Of a stretch of DNA of 64,000 nucleotides, positions 32,671-43,400 are shown piece by piece. Both the position numbers and the translations under genes were made by a program. The notes beneath the pieces were generated by a model. The model was given only the letters and a program-made list of their open reading frames with translations. It did not search any database and was not told the origin of the DNA. Origin of the DNA: Gonatopus flavifemur (taxonomy: Eukaryota; Arthropoda; Insecta; Hymenoptera; Dryinidae); the NCBI GenBank assembly GCA_018340375.1, contig JAFFJZ010000029.1, forward strand, positions 1,116,001 to 1,180,000, in the 5' to 3' direction. Numbering within the stretch: position 1 is the first letter of the stretch; each line of letters opens with the position of its first letter.

Positions 32671-33091
32671 GATCAATGTGATCAACACTTCACGATTGTG
32701 TCTTCGATCACTGTGAAGTTTCTATCATCAGCCGAAATCACGTTGAAAAATTTCTTTTATTTCAACGTGAAAAAATATTTTCACTTCGTTTTTTTTCTGA
32801 TTCATTATTCACCAACATTTATATATGAAAAAAGCGAAACATTGAGGTTTTGCTGCGTAATCTCATCACCACTCGTTTAGTCGCCACAACCAAATGCTCG
32901 AGGGTGAATGAATGCCTTTAAAAGCGTTTGGTTTTCATAACCAACTGAAAGTTGTATCTTGAACTAAGTGAGCGTATACTATTTCATTTGGTTCTCACAG
33001 CCAAGCATTTGGCTGAGCCAAATATAGCCCAACGTATTTGGTTGCGGAAACCAAATTCCAGTGTACCATAACCATACATTTTTTTCCGTGT
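32671..33091. repeat. AACCAAAT / ATTTGGTT word cluster with one CACGGAAAAAAA terminus
   Basis: A small hairpin (CACGTTGAAA / TTTCAACGTG) is at 32741-32771. From 32885 to 33062 the words CAACCAAATGC, GTTTGGTTTTC, ATTTGGTTCTC, AGCATTTGGCT and TATTTGGTTGC recur in both orientations. A right terminus TTTTTTTCCGTG|TA ends about 33089. The left end is not identified. Confidence 0.45.
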
Positions 33092-33162
33092 ATAACTCGA
33101 AGTAAGAAGTTCAATTCTTGATTTTTTGGTGTTGAAAAACATCAATATTATTGTATTTCCTA

Positions 33163-33442
33163 CACGGAGAAAAAAAATTCGTTGGAATAGCAAGAATTTC
33201 GCTGTCTTAACGGAACTCGCTTGTTATTATATGGACAGCAAGCAAGTCCGCTGAAGTGAACGGCGATTCGTTGTTTCAGCGAATCAAGCTTCGTAAAATT
33301 AGCGAAGGACTGATAATTATAACGAATCAGTTAGTAAATACAGCGAATTAGCTCATCAACACAGTGAAATGTCATCGTTAGGTTATTCAATCCATTCAGC
33401 GAAGACGGATTCGTTAAAATAACGAAATCTTTTTTCTCCGTG
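33163..33442. mobile_element. 280-bp CACGGAGAAAAAA element with AGCGAAT interior, TA flanks
   Basis: Termini CACGGAGAAAAAAAATTCG and, inverted, CACGGAGAAAAAAGATTTCG are flanked by TA. The interior is largely built from A(A/G)CGAA(T/G) and its complement (TTCGTT, TTCGCT, AGCGAATC, AACGAATCAG, AGCGAATTAG), about a dozen times in both orientations with little other palindromy. Confidence 0.8.
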
Positions 33443-36142
33443 TATACACCGATCAAGAACCAAGCTGAGTTTTGAGCCCATTTCCTTGTTTATAGTTACA
33501 TCAACCATATTATTTTTTCATCACTAACTGAATTTTCATCCCTGAAGAGACGCATGGGTATTTTTGATACTTTATTTCGTGGAGTAATGTGAATATTTTT
33601 CATCTTAGCAGAATAAATCCTTGATGTATGGAAATGTATGCTCGTATGTTGCGTTTCGGACAAAACCTAGATCTATAGAGATTATAAATTTTGAGACCAA
33701 CATCGAGACTTTGCGGAATGAAACAAGACCGAAACATTACCTGTATGCAACGGGAAAAAGTTGACCAATGCTTCATGTATTCTTTTCCCTCGGGAGATAC
33801 AGAAATTTTGACTATAAAGTTTTCTTCGTGTGGTTGGGAGTTGGTTGAAAGAAGTACACACGTATATCAAACTTGATCTCATCCTGTCACCAACTTATGC
33901 AACATTTGTGTGAAATATTTGTGTACTTTCACGAAGTTCTGTGACTGGAATCCGTATAAATTCTTATAATAAAGTGATATGAATTTTAACATTTAATTTT
34001 GTGTAAAAAATACGGTGCAGGGAGTTGAGAAGGAACACACAATCCAATGGTAATTTGCGATTTTTTTTATGGTTGTATGCTGATTTAATTGCAGCAGCAA
34101 TGCGGTGAACTTGATTGCTTATATACTCCATACAGTAATATTTTTCCTTTCGTCGCTCACGTAACAGCGATATCATTCAAGAGCGCGATAATTAAATACT
34201 TGAGAAGTCGGATTATTTCCATTCGAAGTTTTTAACTCTGTATAGACACCTCGATTATCATTTAGAATATATGAAATTCAATGATCCTGATGTTTGAATA
34301 ATGAAATTAACGTTGTACTTTTTTTCACGTAACATCAGAATCATTCAATTCCGTGTATTTTGAAGAACAATTTTGATATTCATACAAAATTAAGAATTTC
34401 AAATCAAATAAAAATAATCCGATTCTGGGCGTAATAATCGCATTCGTTTGAGAACACAGGGCATAAAAGAGAAAATCGAGAAAAACGACAATGAATTTGT
34501 TACCTACACTTGGAAGCGGGTTAGTAGGAGTGTTGAGGGAAAAAAGAAAGCTTGGTGAGTTAGTCTGGTGGCTTTAACACAGCCCAATCACGACTCGGAT
34601 AAGGATCACCATTGGAGAACAGGCCAACGAGGGGACGTTAATTGTCAGGTACGGATCGATTTGTCGCCACGGCGTCTCAAAGGAGAACCCTTACTTATCG
34701 TGTTCTATAGCCCAAGGGTTTTTCTCTTTCTTTTTTCCCTCTTTTGTTCTTATTCTCCCCTTTTCTTTACCTTCACCCTCTTGTCACGCCACAAAATGCT
34801 TATCCTTATGAATTTAGCTTTTCTTACTGAGATTCTAGTTAAAAGCTCAACTCATTTATTCAACCTGCTGGCTCATTGAATATGATATTTCAAATATATC
34901 GGGTAATAATTATGGATTTCATTTCTCGGTCGATAATCTGACGAACTGAATAATTGATTCGCTCTCCTCGCGTTGGATTATTCTTTTCCAATGGCGCTAC
35001 TATATGAATTCCGCGCACTTGGAAGATAAATAGGATGAAATAATATCGGAGGGAAGAAGAACCGTTTTGTCGGAGAAAAATAATTTGGAATACCTGACAA
35101 ACGGTTCATCCTCCATTGAAGGAATCCGATTTTCCGGGTACCTTTTAACCCTTTCTTCCTCCGCTCCATTCATCCTTCCTTTCTTTCTTTCTTTCTCGAA
35201 ATGCCTTGACTCGTGTTCGTACATCGTTCGATTGAAACGAACCGGCCGCTGCTCGGTGGCTGTGAAATGAAATGAAATGAAATGAAATGAAATCGATAAT
35301 GGAGAATGCTCGTGCGCGAACCGGAACGAGATAAGAGCTGTTAAGGAGACAAAGTACAAGGGCAAGAGAGGGAAGAAAAGAACAAACGCGGCGCTTGAAA
35401 AGAGAAAACAAGAAACAGAAAAGAAGACCGTGAGCAGAATAGTTGCGGATATTTTATACTGGTTGTCGTTGAATATGAAGTTCATGAAAAATAATATTCT
35501 ATCGCTCTCTGTCGAAGTAAAAGCCATTCTTCTTCCTCTTTATTTAAGAAGCAGGGAAAAGATCTCGAGAGATTTATTACATATCGTATGTATGTATCAT
35601 AGACTTGAATCTTTTATGAAAGCTTTCATGTACATGCTTTCGAGTGTCGTATAATTTTTCAAATAAACCTATTCTGTGTCTATTTTGATTTTTATGTAGG
35701 ATAGCAATTCTTTCAATTTCCATGTAAAAATTCACTAATAGCGCAACGCTGAACCTGCTCTGACGAGCATTGGCGGAGCCTTGGGAGGAAGCTTGGCTAA
35801 GAGCCGAAATGATAAAATCGTTCCAGCAATTGACAAGCTCCAATTTTGACATTTGGGACAACGATGATGAAAGCTTGCCAACGTTGACGTGAGCTTGATG
35901 TAATGGTTTTGCCAAAGTTCAGTGATTAACCGATATAAAACTTCTGCTATGGAATTAACACTGTTCTAATACTTGTTATCTTTGTATTGCCGACACAGGC
36001 ATGATATTACCTCTATTGTCAATCAACGGTGCCTCAATATAAATCCCTTACGCTTGGCTGCTACGCCTGACCCAAGCCATTGTCCGTGGTCAACATTAAT
36101 GGAATCACTACATTTTGACATGGCCTGATTTGTTCATTTTTC
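33443..36142. other. Unique-looking non-coding DNA, no gene seen
   Basis: It contains a (GAAAT)n microsatellite at 35264-35293 and a TTTC-rich run at about 35177-35197. The 175-codon ORF on the minus strand at 35000-35527 passes through the microsatellite (FHFISFHF) and shows no domain. I find no splice pattern that makes a gene. Confidence 0.4.
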
Positions 36143-36500
36143 CCCCAGATAGAAAAATTTCTCAATAATGGTATCATAATAGTGACACGCGAAGAAAAAA
36201 ACGTTCAGCTGTACCAGCTACATTTGAGCTGCTGCAGCGAAATATCTAGCTGCGATAGCTAAAATCTAGTTCATACGGCTAAACATCTTTTTTCGCGCAC
36301 ATGCGAAGAAATGTTCGCATCATGATGTCAAGGCGTTTCCGCATAAAGCATTGTTATTGGTGGCAAACCGAAGTGATAACACCATATTCAACACATCATG
36401 TTTAAATTCTATGCATTAACGCAAGCTGAGCTAACTTGATGATGATATATTCACGGCACGTTATGTTATAAAATATCCAGAGCCTGTTTTTCTATCTGGG
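36143..36500. mobile_element. 358-bp CCCAGATAGAAAAA-terminal element, TC duplication
   Basis: The left end CCCCAGATAGAAAAATTTC and right end TTTTTCTATCTGGG are flanked by TC (36141-36142, 36501-36502); the left end carries one extra C. A smaller element is nested at 36188-36297. The terminus matches 17868-18127. Confidence 0.65.
36188..36297. mobile_element. 110-bp nested MITE with AGCT words, CA duplication
   Basis: CGCGAAGAAAAAAACG and, inverted, CGCGAAAAAAGATG bound it, with CA on both sides. The interior repeats AGCTG/CAGCT/TAGCT about eight times (GTTCAGCTGTACCAGCTAC, GAGCTGCTGCAGC). Confidence 0.65.
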
Positions 36501-36623
36501 TCCATAGTGACTGCTATATTTATCGTTTTCATGAGGGCAGAAGAATTCATCTCTTTCTGTTGCTCATACCACAAGCTCTAATACATAAAACGAACTCTAT
36601 TATCCACCTGGCGCGGGTTATGT

Positions 36624-38023
36624 CCCGTGTGGAAATGGAAACACGGGCCTCTACTGGCTCACTACTGTCGTCGAAGGTGCCAGTACTGGCAAATCTAGAG
36701 CGACGATTATGGGGCCAGTCGCATTACCAGTACTGGCAAAGGAGTTAGAATGATAACGGCATTTTACATAAAAGCCAGTATAACATTCACCACCACGGTG
36801 GTAGCGATATTTGATGTGAGCCTGCTATGGTGAAACTCTGGCATTGCAACAGCATCAGTGGTTTTGCCAGAGTTAGATGGGAAATGACAAGGAGTCGAAA
36901 TGATGACATCCTATGTAGAAATTCAAACCCGACCCAGTTCTGGTACAGTACCGGAAACCGCAGTTATCAGGAGTGATCATATCTCAAGTAAAAAACAAAA
37001 CATTTAATTTGAACTTTGAAAATCTGAATGATTCATGTTTCTCATTATCGTCATCGGAGGAAGGCGATTTGGAAGTGATTTCTTGAGGATTCACAGAGAG
37101 AGTATTGAACCCGAGTCCTGCGAGTGAGAAACTGAGTCTATCACATCAGCCGATCTCAGAGTTGACGACAAATCACTCAAATTGCCATTTAATATTGTGA
37201 TGGGACCGTTGAAGTCATACAATTCAGCATAGATTTCGTAGTGGAATAAAGTCCCACCAATGCTGGCACATTGTTGTCTCTCGGACATATTGAATTATGA
37301 TACCAACTCTGCCTGAATGCTGGCGCGACTTTGGCTCACTACAACAGTCGAATTGCCAAGATCGTGATTGTAACGCAGTCGTCTATCAATTTCGTAATCA
37401 ATCAGAGTCTTATCAATACTCGCACATTGCTATCTTTCAAACATATTGAATGATCATACCAGCTCTGGCCTAATGCTGGCAAGATTTCGGCTCACTACAA
37501 CGGCTGAATTGCCAAGATCGTGATTCTAACGTCAGTTGACTACCGATTCTATAGTCAGCCAGAGCCTATCAATACTGGCACATTGTCATCTATCGGACAT
37601 ATTGGATGCTAATACTAACTCTGGCTCAATACTGGCGCGGTATTGTCTCATCAAATTAATCGTGTTATTGGAAAGATCAGTGGATCCCTATCCACTATCT
37701 ATTCCGTATTAGAACAACGTTGCATCGATATTGGTGTCATACCGTCTTTTTTTTGCATTTCACCATCCAACCAACTCTGATTCGATACTGACGCAGTTCC
37801 GTGTCTGTAAGATCTGGGTATTCTCAGAACAGTATTAATTCGCTACTGGCTCGAGACCGTCTGACCATGTAAGGCGAGTATCGTCTGAAATCCAGCGAAT
37901 ATTTGGCGCCAGTTGGAAAACTGGTAATGATTCTGGATGGGCACAGTTGTTTCTGCCAAAATCTGGCAAATACAACTTTGCCAGTACCGTGCCATTTGTC
38001 AACTCTGGCTATTTCCACATGGG
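36624..38023. mobile_element. 1.4-kb element, copy A, CCCGTGTGGAAATGG ends, GT duplication
   Basis: Left CCCGTGTGGAAATGG and right (inverted) CCCATGTGGAAATAG are flanked by GT (36622-36623, 38024-38025). The interior carries CCAGTACTGGCA and AACTCTGGC words in both orientations and three 156-bp tandem units. It is colinear, in reverse complement, with copy B (56393-57663 plus 61489-61623). The shared ORF at 37091-37288 (MSERQQCASIG..) also occurs in B but is disrupted differently and resembles no known protein, so I do not call it a gene. Confidence 0.82.
37260..37720. repeat. Three tandem units of 156 bp
   Basis: GGACATATTGAATTATGATA at 37283, its diverged repeat at 37439 and again at 37595 give an exact 156-bp step. 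Each unit also holds CTCACTACAAC, GCCAAGATCGTGATT and CAATACTGGCACATTG. The same array is present in copy B. Confidence 0.75.
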
Positions 38024-39535
38024 GTAATGCTAATACATGAGTAATGCCATTATGAAAATTTCTTAATTCTGCCAACTATGCTGATAAAATGCAAGACTTG
38101 GTACAAGGTTGATTGCCAAATCTTTATATAATCGATATTAATCCAAAAATTACCAAACCCTGTACCAGTATCGGTGGATGGATGGATGATTAATTTCGCT
38201 ACTCTACGATTAGGTCAATGTTCATTCACGTCTGGATCAAGTTATTTCTAATCCTCAGCCCAATATAGACTGAAAAAAATAAATTGGTATCCAGCATTGG
38301 CCATAGCTAGGCTCAATCTTAACTACGACGTTCATTCTAGGTTTCATTTGGAAAAAAAGGATCGGCAAAGGGTGAAATAATGTTATCATTTCTCATTTCA
38401 GTTTTCCTAGCATAAAAATCGGTTAGTCTCATGTCAGGGCCGTTGCCGTACCTTACATGCTCCATTCCAAGTCGGGTGTATACACAGATCGTAATTTATT
38501 GTTAACGCATCAGAACGGGAATTCAAAATCAATTCCAGGGGAATACCGGATTGTATTAATCAATCCGTCGGATGAATATGAATTAGCCGAATAATTAAAT
38601 ACCACCAACATGTCTTGAATATTATAAGGAATTCGATTATAACCAACTCCATGTCAGGTAGTTGAATTTCATTCACTTCATGAATCAGTTCTTGTTAGTC
38701 GATTATTCATTAACGTACGCGTATGCGATTTTTATTTTATTGAGGAACGAATTAATCAATTACTCAACTCTGAGAGAGCAGAATTCCTGTGATAGGTATT
38801 GAAGTCAAGGAACTTTTCATGAAAGGCGTCATGCTATTCGTTGTTCCACTTTTATCGTACCAACTTGGACATATCTTAGCATAACAAAGAACGAAATGAT
38901 GGAGCCGTGATGTTTTTCATAGATGATCTTCATGACGGATTCATATTATCCAACTCTGAGACGGAAGAATCGGGATCAAGGACTGCAGGAATATTTAATA
39001 AATTTGATGAATGTCAAATGACTTCCAATTGATAATAACATGTGAAATATTTGTTATTTTATGCAACAATTTGGTCGTAACAGACTTTCCTGTATAATAT
39101 TAAAATGATTCTCAATACAGATTGATCTGGAAGTATATGTTCAATGCTTAGATTTATGAGCGTCCCGTAAACCCTAGAGTTACTACATCTCTCCACCCAG
39201 AATAATTAAACAGAACTAAATAAAATGGGATCAAACAACCAGCCAGACCTTCTGTTTGTATTGAAAAAGGTCTGGCTGGTTGTTTCATTCCATTTCATCG
39301 AGTCCTTTCCAAGTATTTTGAGTAGAGAGATCTAGTCACTCTAAGGTCTACGGAATGCTCTAAACGATCACTTGCCTTTGAATGGCATACTGTCAATTGT
39401 GATGTTTCATTTTCACTAATACGATGGAAATTTTAATTGCCTATAAATCAATTACCCCTAATACGCCTCTTGCATTTGGAGTGGATAAAGATGAAATACT
39501 CTCTGGATCGAACACAGAGATGTCCCCTTAGTTCA
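38024..39535. other. Unique-looking non-coding DNA with one hairpin
   Basis: No ORF or element terminus is supportable. The notable structure is the hairpin at 39220-39298. Confidence 0.4.
39220..39298. ncRNA. Pre-miRNA-like hairpin candidate
   Basis: A 32-nt left arm and 32-nt right arm pair with a perfect upper stem of 19 bp (AAACAACCAGCCAGACCTT and its complement), a less perfect lower stem (ATAAAATGGGATC against GATTCCATTTCAT-type pairing) and a 15-nt loop. The size and the graded pairing look like a precursor miRNA. A tiny decayed MITE is the alternative. Strand cannot be decided from sequence and I do not recognise a known seed. Confidence 0.35.
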
Positions 39536-40492
39536 CCCACGTAGAAATTCCGGTATTGAGCCGATGATGACGAACGGATCGGTACTGAAAAGGTATAGGC
39601 CACCAACGGTTGTCTGTCGATTGCGGATCGGTACTTAACTGACTTCATTTCAAGTTCGTGTTGTTACTGGTTCGATATTTGGACCAACTATTATTGACCA
39701 CTTTTCCACCAATGTTGGATCAGCAACATCACAATTTTAGTACGCAAGCGTTGGCCTTCAACGTTGGTTCGGTACCGAACCAATGTGAATAAATATCTCG
39801 TGCAGTTTGAGAGAAGACTTGATTGGCCACGTAGAAATTGATGAATGATCCAGTACCGGCTTGATATAGGCTGCCAGTTTGCAACCGTTGGCGGTCATTC
39901 TATGATCCAATAGTAAATTTCACTCTAAATTCCCCCTAGTGCAGAAATTTTGATAATGGATTCAAAGCCTTCCGAACACTGAGAGAAAAAATTTCCGGGA
40001 ACAATGAAATATTTAGTACAATAGTCGGTATAAAATACTCGACTGATTTGAATAAACTTTCATTGACTCGATTAAATATTCATTCAATCAAACAAATATT
40101 CAATATGCTATGAAATATTTCATCAATTGAAACAGTTATTCAATTGAGTCAATGAAAGTTCATTCAAATCAATTTAGTATTTTATGGCGACTATTCAACT
40201 AAATGTTTTATTGTTCCCATAAATTTTTTCTCTCTGTGAAGTTACGACAACGCAAATAACGGTTGAGTAACAGTCGTTGGTACTTGAACAGCGATCAACA
40301 TTAGTAGTATTAGTTCTCAATGTCGGAACCACACTGATTTCCAGTACTAAATTGGTGTTGGTAACCGGTACCGGATCAGAGTTATTTGGCGTTATCATTC
40401 CGTAGTCCGATCGACACCGGCCGCCAACGGTTGCACACTGGCAGCCTGTATCAAGCCGGCGGTACTGGACCATCCGTCAATTTCTACGTGGG
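39536..40492. mobile_element. 957-bp element with CCCACGTAGAAATT ends, CA duplication
   Basis: CCCACGTAGAAATTCCGG at the left and, inverted, CCCACGTAGAAATTGACGG at the right are flanked by CA (39534-39535, 40493-40494). The interior repeats GGTACTG, CGGTACCG, GATCGGTAC and CCAACGGTTG-type words in both orientations. A 262-bp MITE is nested at 39977-40238. An internal CCACGTAGAAATTGATG word at about 39827 suggests an older nested terminus. No gene. Confidence 0.82.
39977..40238. mobile_element. 262-bp palindromic MITE, CACTGAGAG/CACAGAGAG ends, AA duplication
   Basis: Arms pair through GAACAATGAAATATTTAGT, AAATACTCGACTG, CTTTCATTGACTC and ATTGAAT words. AA flanks both ends (39975-39976, 40239-40240), a direct duplication that cannot be an extension of the inverted repeat. 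Confidence 0.82.
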
Positions 40493-43400
40493 CATGTTAT
40501 TGTTTACAAAAATGCCGGGAACTGGTCCAGGGGACTGCAACTCCAAAGACTACAATCAAACCGCATTCGCGCACTGTATCCTGAATGGGTATTTATGCAA
40601 AGTAAAAATCAATATGCCGATCCGATAGAACGAGACAATCACAAAATTATCCTCATCAGTTTGGATGTGCAAATATTAACAGTATTCCAACAATGAAGCA
40701 TTGAGCGATTCTAAAACCGCATCCCCAGTGGTCTGATTCGATTTTAGAATTCTTACTGATGCTTTATCGTTGAAATACTATTGGAGTTTCAAAATCCAAA
40801 TCAGAATAATAATGCAGCCCGTGATCGATACGCCACCATGTCAATAGATCCAATCGTAATCGAAACATATTTTGAACTCTATGTATTCTTTCAAGAATTA
40901 ATAGGATGCTTATGCCTGATTTTTTTTCATCAATTATTTGTTTGATTACGTGATACAATATCAGCGAATGATGAAAGTGGATAATCAACTTTCGTATGAA
41001 TTCAAAATAACAAAGTGATTCTCAAATCACGAAATTAACCGTGTATTTGAATACACCAGATTCTCAGAATCGTTAAAATGGTTTCTATAGACTGAACTCA
41101 ACCGACTCAGATATCTCCTTTGTTTTTTTCCTTCCAAACCAGTTCACTACGATCCATTTCTGCCCCCGTTTCTTTCTATAGCTTTTCGATGGTGATATGG
41201 CATTCTTCTAGCATTCTTTCTTTTTCATTCTTTTCTTCGAATCGCTCGGCACATTATCTAATGAGACACATTATCCGATCCTCTTTCTCCGCCGTGATCC
41301 AATAAAATCACAGGGAAGAAAATATCCGGAAGTATTTTATTCTTGAACTTGTTAATCCTCTGATACGGATCATTCGACGTAAGAATGCGATTGGGATCAT
41401 TTTGAAGGAATTCTTTGTTCGAATCTTTCAACTGCTCATGTTTTTTTCCAACAAAAAATACTCCCATTCGATTTTGAATGGTCGATATTAATGAAACTAC
41501 TGGAATGAGAAATAGATACAAAATGATGGAGGAATTATCGACAAATCGCTAACAAACATTGTATAAACTTCTCCATTGTCATGTCAATCTCTTATGAGAG
41601 AAGAATAACAAAATTGAACCAAAATTTTGGTTCTTTTAAGGTAAGAATTGATCGAGAGGAAAGAATTGAGGGTTACGATTGATCCATCGGAAATATTGTT
41701 TCCTTCTATTCTGTTGATTCCGCGTAAAAAGATATTTTCTAACCCTAAAGTGAAGATATTGAAGTCGAATCGAAATAGAAAAAGAGAAGAGTAGTCTTGT
41801 TCACCTTTTTTCTCCCGTCCGCTCAATTTCTGTATATTCCCTTTTACCAACCCTCCGATCGAGTTTAGGGGTATTACGGGAGGAGAACCAAGAAGAGGAT
41901 TCAGACGATTTTTCCTTAGAATTCTTGATGTTTCTGCGGCCAGTCACGTCGTTTCTCTCTTGACGTTTTTGTCCCGGTTCTTTCTTCCCCCGTTTTCAAC
42001 CTCCCTCACCATTTACCCCTTCTTTCCGCTCTGCTCTCTGGGATGCCTCGCGTGAAAGACGCCTAACCGAAATGTCGATCGACGTGAGTAAGACAAGTGC
42101 GAAAGTAACCCCCGTCCAATCAATCTTGAGCCATATCAAGACAGTCTGTTTTTCTCTTCCTTCTGTTCTGAAAATCATAGTAGATTCACCAAATTTTAAT
42201 TTTTTTTTGCCTCGAGGAACAGAAAGATTCGTTCAATGGTATCGAGTTGTTGAAAAATTGCACGGTACACCCCGAGATATGGAGATTAGAAATGAATTAC
42301 AATGTTTTCTACTTGATCTCTTCTTAATCCTCCTCGTCGTATCTGTAACAACTCTCCTTTTCACCCTCCTCAAGCGTTGTTCCTTTTTTTATCCTCTTCA
42401 GTCACACCAAAATCCAGTTTGACAAATAAAAGAAAAATTGAAGACGGAAAAAACGATAAGCGGTTATCTCTTTCGGCGATACGGCACGCGTTGACGCAGG
42501 AGTGACGTAGTATCCCAAGACGGATACGTCGAAGAGAAATAATAGGAGTAATAGAATACATTTGTATGTAACAAAGACGATTGAACCTCGTCGTTCAAAT
42601 TCGTATGAGAGTCGAGTTTCGCTCTTTCCCAGTCAGCGCGAGTTCAATGTACCAGAAGGAAAAAGCTCGAGAGCTTCAAAGATTTTATCTACTCCGTGTG
42701 GCAGGAAGGGCAAGAGATGGGAAGGGAGAAGGAAGCTTTAGATTCATCTTGCGGTTTGAAACCGATTTGTAAAACCGTATAGGATCAAATAAGAAGTATT
42801 AGGACGTTTGGCAAAGTCAAACTCGATTGGATCATTTTTCAAAGAGAGTAACACTCCCTCGCAGCGGGTACTCTCTATTCACGAATGATTCCTAGTCCTA
42901 CGAAAAGTGATTATTCGAAAAAACTATCAAGTGTGATAGTGGTGACGGCTGTCACCAATTTTAGAATTATAGAATGAAAAAACAATACAAATACATGCAT
43001 AAAAATTCTTCCACCCTTCGAGTCAATGCGAATCTCAATCGTCTAACCGAATAGTACCGGTGGAGGAAAATCATTTCTCTTTTACCTTCTTTTCTTTTTC
43101 TTGTCCCGCAGGCGTGGTGTATGTGGGTTCATCTCCATCGGTCTCGATGATACCTAGACCTTCTTCGTGTTACAACGGTATGGTTGTCACTGAGGCAACC
43201 GGAAACCATTTCAAACGAGTAGCAGATGCCGGAGAAACGTGTTCGAGAGTCCAAACGACCGTCGTTCGATCTTTTCGAGTGCAAGATACGCCCTTCCTGT
43301 TTCATTCCGTCGATTCAGGAATAACACCCCCCCCCCCTTCACCCTTCTCCTTTTTCTCTTCTTTGTCTTTCGCCCGTCGCAGTCCGATGCATTTCCACTT

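Noticed and set aside
4718..33442. CACnGnG ends as RAG/Transib recombination signals
   Set aside because: The consensus CACTGAG/CACGGAG followed by an A-run lacks a proper CACAGTG-type heptamer plus nonamer, and Transib makes 5-bp duplications, not 2-bp.
35000..35527. 175-codon minus-strand ORF as a gene
   Set aside because: It runs through a (GAAAT)n microsatellite, is hydrophobic low-complexity at one end, overlaps other open frames and shows no motif.
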